Of a stretch of 18,838 nucleotides of DNA, positions 15,129-18,838 are shown piece by piece. The notes beneath the pieces are model-generated. The model was not told where the DNA came from and made no database searches. It worked only from the letters and a program-made list of their open reading frames with translations. Each line of letters opens with the position of its first letter. The stretch's first letter is position 1. Source of the stretch: Actinomycetes bacterium (GTDB lineage: Bacteria > Actinomycetota > Acidimicrobiia > Acidimicrobiales > CADCSY01). The DNA lies in contig JAODBP010000144.1 of the NCBI GenBank assembly GCA_025464025.1, forward strand, positions 1 to 18,838, in the 5' to 3' direction. The position numbers and the translations under genes were made by a program.

Positions 15129-15142
15129 TAGCTCCGCCACTG

Positions 15143-15172
15143 GTGGGGGCGGCCCGCATGGGTCGCCCCCAC
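15143..15172 (+). terminator. GC-rich hairpin after fliC
   Basis: GTGGGGGCG (15143-15151) pairs with CGCCCCCAC (15164-15172), and a G-T wobble and three G-C pairs continue the stem to a GCAT loop, 13 pairs in all. There is almost no T tract, so it may end transcription weakly or protect the fliC message from decay while letting some transcription reach fliD. Confidence 0.65.
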
Positions 15173-15214
15173 TTGGCATCTCTGCCCTGACCGACTGACC
15201 AAGGGACCCGCCCG

Positions 15215-17140
15215 ATGGCGACCAGCCTCAGCAGCGTCGACGGGCTCATCTCGGGGATGAGCACCTCCACGATCATCCAGCAGCTGCTGACGATCGACAA
15301 GGTGCCCCAGCAGCGGCTCGTCGCCAAGCAGAACACGCTCGCCGACAAGATCACGTCCTACCAGTCGATCAACACGAAGTTCCTCACCCTCCAGGCGGCC
15401 GCCGACAAGCTGACGCTCCCGGAGACCTGGACGGCCCGCAGCGCGGTGTCGTCGTCCAGCTCGGTGTCGGCCACCGCGGGCAGCGGCGCCCTCACCGGCT
15501 CGATCACCTTCGACGTGCAGCAGATCGCCAAGGCCCAGGCCTACGTCTCCCACGGCGCGTTCTCGTCGACCTCCGCGATCGTCACCACCTCCCCCTCGGT
15601 GACGATCACGAAGGGCGACGCAGCCCCCGTGACGGTGAACACCGGCGACGGCTCCCTCGCCGCCGTGGTGTCCGGCATCAACGCGGCCAACGCCGGCGTC
15701 CGCGCTGCCGCCGTGCAGGTCGCCCCCGGCTCGTTCAAGCTCCAGCTCACGTCGACCACGACCGGGGCCGACTCCGACTTCACGATCGCCGACGGCGGCA
15801 ACGCCACCCCGTTCGGCACGCTGGACGAGTCGGTCGGCGGCCAGGACGCCAAGCTCCTCGTGGGCGATGCCCTCAGCGTCGGCAAGTACGAAGTCGCATC
15901 GCACAGCAACACGTTCACCGACGTGCTCCCGGGCGTGACCCTCACCGTGAAGGCCCCGGCGACCGCGGTGACCGTCGACGTGAGCCCGGCCGGGGGCGAC
16001 CTCGCGGGCAGCGTCCAGGCCATGGTCGTGGCGGCCAACAGCCTGCTGACCGAGATCAAGAAGCAGACGGCCTACGACCCGGCAACGAAGTCGGGCGCCC
16101 CGCTCGTGGGCGACAACCTCGTCCGGTCGCTGCAGTCGCAGGTGCTGAGCCTCGTCACCTCGTCGGGCAAGAGCACGGCCTCGGCCGGCGTGCAGCTGGC
16201 CAAGGACGGGACGATCACGTTCGACTCGGCCAAGTTCCAGGCCGCCTTCACCGCCGATCCCACGGGGACGGCGACCCTCTTCACGCCGGGCGGCAGCTCG
16301 GCCCACCCCGACCCACCCCAGTCGGCCCTGGCGTCGAAGGTCACGTTGCTCAAGGCGTCGGACCAGACCCAGCCCGGCACCTACGACGTGAAGATCACCG
16401 CCGCCGGCCGCCAGGCTCGGGCCGAGGTGACCGGCACGATCGCCGATGGCGAGAAGCTCACGATCAACGTGCCGGGCAAGACCGCCCTCGTGCTCACCGC
16501 CGGGCCGACCGACGACCTCACCACGATGGCCAGCCGGATCAACGAGGCGTCGGCGACGGGGTCGCTCGGCATCGTCGCCCGTGTCGAGTCCGGGGCGCTC
16601 GAGATCCGCACCCAGTCCTACGGCGCCGCGCCCACCCTCACCGTCACGACCGACGCCGTCGCCGCCACGGCGGCGGCGACGGTCGCCGGCGCCGACGTGG
16701 CCGGCACCATCAACGGCGTGGTGGCCAAGGGCTCGGGCCAGACCCTGATCGCCCCGCCGGCCGACAACACGCTCCACGGCGTGGCGCTCAAGGTCACGGC
16801 CACCGACGCCGACGTCGCCACCGCCGCCGGCCTGGCCGGCGCCAACACGAACCTCATGGCCCGCTGGACCTACTCGCCCGGGCTCGCCGCCCGCATGGAC
16901 TCGCTGGCCGGCGACGCGGTGCGGACCGGCACCGGTCGGCTGTCGCTGATCATCGCCGGCAACCAGAGCGAGATCGACGACCTCGGGCTCAAGATCACCG
17001 ACTGGGACACCAAGTTGGCGGCCAAGGAGGCCGGCTACCGGACCCAGTACGCCAACCTCGAGACGGCACTCGGGAAGTTGAAGAGCCAGGGGACCTGGCT
17101 CTCAGGTCAGCTGTCCAGCCTGCCGACCAGCTCGGGCTGA
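15215..17140 (+). CDS. fliD: Flagellar filament cap protein FliD (HAP2)
   Basis: Cap protein that sits at the filament tip and promotes flagellin folding. The 641-residue protein has the FliD N-terminal pattern SSVDGLISGMSTSTIIQQLL, then coiled segments (VPQQRLVAKQNTLADKITSY). The C-terminal coiled coil carries GDAVRTGTGRLSLIIAGNQ, then IDDLGLKITDWDTKLAAKEA and YRTQYANLETALGKLKSQ. Two flagellin-hook IN-type segments are visible, near residues 145-190 (LAAVVSGINAANAGVRAAAV) and 430-475 (LTTMASRINEASATGSLGIV). At 641 residues it is longer than the E. coli protein (468) because of extra middle domains. ATG 15215 has AAGGGA eight bases upstream. No separate FliA-type promoter is seen, so it may depend on read-through from fliC. 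Confidence 0.93.
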   Translation: MATSLSSVDGLISGMSTSTIIQQLLTIDKVPQQRLVAKQNTLADKITSYQSINTKFLTLQAAADKLTLPETWTARSAVSSSSSVSATAGSGALTGSITFDVQQIAKAQAYVSHGAFSSTSAIVTTSPSVTITKGDAAPVTVNTGDGSLAAVVSGINAANAGVRAAAVQVAPGSFKLQLTSTTTGADSDFTIADGGNATPFGTLDESVGGQDAKLLVGDALSVGKYEVASHSNTFTDVLPGVTLTVKAPATAVTVDVSPAGGDLAGSVQAMVVAANSLLTEIKKQTAYDPATKSGAPLVGDNLVRSLQSQVLSLVTSSGKSTASAGVQLAKDGTITFDSAKFQAAFTADPTGTATLFTPGGSSAHPDPPQSALASKVTLLKASDQTQPGTYDVKITAAGRQARAEVTGTIADGEKLTINVPGKTALVLTAGPTDDLTTMASRINEASATGSLGIVARVESGALEIRTQSYGAAPTLTVTTDAVAATAAATVAGADVAGTINGVVAKGSGQTLIAPPADNTLHGVALKVTATDADVATAAGLAGANTNLMARWTYSPGLAARMDSLAGDAVRTGTGRLSLIIAGNQSEIDDLGLKITDWDTKLAAKEAGYRTQYANLETALGKLKSQGTWLSGQLSSLPTSSG

Positions 17141-17211
17141 GCACTCCACGGATGAGCTCTGCCCCGAACGGATGCCCCACCTCTCATGGATGACGACAAG
17201 GCGGTTCACGG

Positions 17212-17607
17212 ATGACCCTGCAAGCGGCACAGACCTGGTACATGGAGGAGACCGTGGCGACGGCGACGCCGGCCCGGCTGCTCTGCCTGCTCTACGACCG
17301 GCTCGCCCGCGACCTCGGGCAGGGCCGCACCGCCCTGCTCGCGGGCCGGCGCGACGATGCCGACGCCAAGCTCGAGCACGCCATCGAGATCTTCACCGAG
17401 CTCGTCTGCACCCTCGACGGCAACGCCTGGGCCGGTGCCGGCGACCTGGCCCGCATCTACTCGTGGATGGTGAGCCAGGTGATCTCGGCCAAGGTCAAGG
17501 GTGACGCTTCACTCGTCGGCCCCGTGCACGACCTGGTGATGCAGCTCGGCTCGGCCTGGCACGAGGTCGCCGACTCGATCGACCAGAAGACGGCCGTCAC
17601 GGCATGA
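17212..17607 (+). CDS. fliS: Flagellin export chaperone FliS
   Basis: Cytoplasmic chaperone that binds the C-terminus of flagellin and prevents early polymerisation. The 131-residue protein has the family pattern: an N-terminal tyrosine (TWYMEETVATATPARLLCLL is split by the motif V.TA.P..L...LYD at residues 15-29), then long helices with ALLAGRRDDADAKLEHAIEI and LVMQLGSAWHEVADS. ATG 17212 has AAGGCGG eight to fourteen bases upstream and is preferred over Met11. It follows fliD by 71 bases and overlaps the next gene as ATGA. Confidence 0.92.
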   Translation: MTLQAAQTWYMEETVATATPARLLCLLYDRLARDLGQGRTALLAGRRDDADAKLEHAIEIFTELVCTLDGNAWAGAGDLARIYSWMVSQVISAKVKGDASLVGPVHDLVMQLGSAWHEVADSIDQKTAVTA

Positions 17608-17891
17608 CGCTCGCGACCTGGGACCGGCTGCTCGACGAGCTCGAGCAGGGGCTCGACGCCGTCGAGGCCGCGCTCGCCGCCGGCGACGAGGTCGTGGTCG
17701 CGGAGCTGGCGGTCCTCGAGGGGCTGGGACACATGCCCCTCGAGGTCGGTCCCCGGGCCAAGGCCGTCCAGCACCGCCTCCAGGAGGTCGAGCTGGCGCT
17801 GACGTTGGCGGCCCAGCGGGCGCGGCAGGCGATGGTCCTGGGCGACTCGAGCCCCGCGGCCGGGCCGAGCCTCTTCGACCACCGGGGCTAG
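17604..17891 (+). CDS. Small helical protein after fliS, FliT-like candidate
   Basis: A 95-residue acidic, mainly helical protein whose ATG overlaps the fliS stop (ATGA), so it is coupled to fliS. It begins TLATWDRLLDELEQGLDAVE and has a second helical half (KAVQHRLQEVELALTLAAQR), a layout seen in FliT-type export chaperones, which normally follow fliS. I see no decisive FliT motif, so the identification rests on position, size and helix pattern. It could equally be a lineage-specific flagellar helper. Confidence 0.6.
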   Translation: MTLATWDRLLDELEQGLDAVEAALAAGDEVVVAELAVLEGLGHMPLEVGPRAKAVQHRLQEVELALTLAAQRARQAMVLGDSSPAAGPSLFDHRG

Positions 17892-17941
17892 TCGACCCCG
17901 GGCCGGGCTCGACCGGCCAGTTGTTCGTCGGTTGTCCGCCC

Positions 17942-17973
17942 ACCCCTCAGATCACTCCTGGTAGGTCCGAGGT
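17942..17973 (+). promoter_or_regulatory. Putative FliA-type promoter of flgB-flgC
   Basis: ACCCCTCAGATC (17942-17953), 14 bases, then CGA (17968-17970) inside TCCGAGGT. The predicted start, about 17981, gives a leader near 89 bases that contains two AGGGA motifs (18012-18016 and 18041-18045). A weak imperfect hairpin at 17892-17912 may end the preceding fliS unit. Confidence 0.58.
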
Positions 17974-18069
17974 GACGGTGAGCGCACGGACTGCGTGACC
18001 ACGTAGCTGCCAGGGACGGGCGGCGACGAACTCTCGAACGAGGGATGCAGTGAGCGAAAGGTCCGTCCC

Positions 18070-18408
18070 GTGGACGATCTGACGATCTCCACCGTGCACA
18101 CCGCGCTGCGGGGTCTCACCCAGCGGCAGAAGGTGATCGCCAACAACATCGCCAACGTCGAGACGCCGGGCTTCGTCGCCCAGAAGGTGTCCTTCGAGGA
18201 CAGCCTCCGCGCCGCCGTCACCATGGGCAGCCCGCAGGCCGCCAACGTCGCCGTCACGTCGTCCGACCACTACGCCAACGTCAACGGCAACAACGTGCAG
18301 CTCGACGACGAGACCGTGTCGCTCGTCGACACCGGCCTCCAGTACCAGCTGATGGTCGAGGCCATGAACGCCAAGTTCGCCCTCCTGCGCACGGCGATCG
18401 GCAAGTAG
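18070..18408 (+). CDS. flgB: Flagellar proximal rod protein FlgB
   Basis: Rod subunit exported by the flagellar system. The 112-residue protein has the rod signature ALRGLTQRQKVIANNIANVE followed by TPGFVAQKVSFED (the N.AN..TPG motif at about residues 29-39) and ends with QYQLMVEAMNAKFALLRTAI, the matching C-terminal helix. It is a little short for the family (E. coli FlgB is 138), mainly in the middle. The GTG at 18070 has GAAAGG about eight bases upstream. flgC follows after two bases. Confidence 0.93.
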   Translation: MDDLTISTVHTALRGLTQRQKVIANNIANVETPGFVAQKVSFEDSLRAAVTMGSPQAANVAVTSSDHYANVNGNNVQLDDETVSLVDTGLQYQLMVEAMNAKFALLRTAIGK

Positions 18409-18410
18409 CG

Positions 18411-18821
18411 ATGTCGAACTTCGGCTCGATCGGGGTCTCCGGCTCGGCGCTGCGCGTCTTCCGCACGTGGATGGACGCCGTCAGCGACAACGTCGCCAAC
18501 AGCGAGACCGCCCGCCGCACCAGCGACACCGCCTTCCAGGCCCGCTACGTCGAGGCCACCGCGCTCGAGGACGGGAACGGCACCGGCACCGGCGTCGCCG
18601 TGAAGAGCATCCAGCTCGGCAGCGCCGAGGGGCGCCTCGTGTACGACCCGAACAACCCCCTCGCCGACGGCGACGGGATGGTCCGCTACCCCGACATCGA
18701 CATGGGTGACCAGCTCACGCAGCTGATGGTCGCCCAGCGCGGCTACCAGGCGAACCTCCAGGTCGTCGACCGGGCCCGCGACACCTACCTGCAGGCGCTG
18801 CGCATCGGGAACGCCCGCTGA
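18411..18821 (+). CDS. flgC: Flagellar proximal rod protein FlgC
   Basis: Rod subunit of 136 residues, near the E. coli length (134). The N-terminus GSIGVSGSALRVFRTWMDAV and SDNVANSETARRT carry the rod motif with NSETARRT in the place of N.NT..... . Further along, VYDPNNPLADGDGMVRYPDI (the P.HP.AD..G.V..PN.. region of FlgC) and MVAQRGYQANLQVVDRARD with the C-terminal Y.AN motif are clear. It begins two bases after flgB, and its stop shares a base with the next ATG, so flgB, flgC and the following gene form one unit. Confidence 0.94.
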   Translation: MSNFGSIGVSGSALRVFRTWMDAVSDNVANSETARRTSDTAFQARYVEATALEDGNGTGTGVAVKSIQLGSAEGRLVYDPNNPLADGDGMVRYPDIDMGDQLTQLMVAQRGYQANLQVVDRARDTYLQALRIGNAR

Positions 18822-18838
18822 TGGCCCTCCCCGGCATC
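18821..18838 (+). CDS. fliE: Start of the next gene, probably fliE (cut by window end)
   Basis: An ATG overlaps the flgC stop (TGATG) and opens a frame reading MALPGI up to the window end. fliE, encoding the MS-ring to rod adaptor, normally follows flgB and flgC, so this is the likely identity. Six codons are too few to confirm it. Confidence 0.5.

Noticed and set aside
6341..17953. CTCAGATC copies as a dispersed repeat or mobile element remnant
   Set aside because: Similarity is limited to short boxes at fixed spacing, each before a gene in the right orientation, which fits promoters rather than a mobile repeat.

Overview
The window is high-GC bacterial DNA with short intergenic gaps, many GTG starts and gene-to-gene overlaps. 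It fits an actinobacterium that swims with flagella. Gene order and protein style suggest the class Acidimicrobiia, but that placement is inference. Nothing looks recently transferred. I see no tRNA, rRNA, CRISPR array, insertion sequence or integrase.

Left part (1-6337), housekeeping. It holds the 3' end of a membrane H+-pyrophosphatase gene with a strong terminator, then topA, an MFS transporter, tmk (thymidylate kinase) and holB (DNA polymerase III delta'). The last three are tightly packed and look like one transcription unit.

Middle (6376-9423), a small signalling island. It holds a degenerate GGDEF-domain protein, a LuxR-type regulator whose receiver has lost its phosphorylation residues, a canonical NarL/LuxR response regulator, and a divergent hybrid protein. 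The hybrid joins a His-containing DHp-like helix pair, a ruined ATPase domain and an intact receiver. The island lies directly beside the flagellar genes.

Right part (9439-18838), flagellar filament, junction, cap and rod genes in two divergent blocks. The minus-strand block is flgN-flgK-flgL-fliW. The plus-strand block is fliA, fliC, fliD, fliS, a FliT-like small gene, flgB, flgC and the first codons of probably fliE. The 254-bp region between flgN and fliA carries palindromes and repeats.

The most useful non-coding signal is a repeated promoter-like motif, CTCAGATC-N14-CGA, usually preceded by ACCn. It occurs upstream of fliC, flgB and flgN (minus strand), and also the degenerate GGDEF gene. 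Spacing and the central CGA fit a FliA/WhiG-type sigma promoter with a divergent -35. If so, the GGDEF-like gene belongs to the flagellar regulon. The fliC leader also folds into two small hairpins, one with AAGGA in its loop, followed by a GGA-bearing Shine-Dalgarno site. This resembles a CsrA-controlled flagellin leader, and fliW, whose product antagonises CsrA in other bacteria, is encoded nearby. A second shared motif, GCACTAG, lies in paired sites upstream of the pseudo-receiver LuxR gene and between flgN and fliA, and may link the signalling island to flagellar control.
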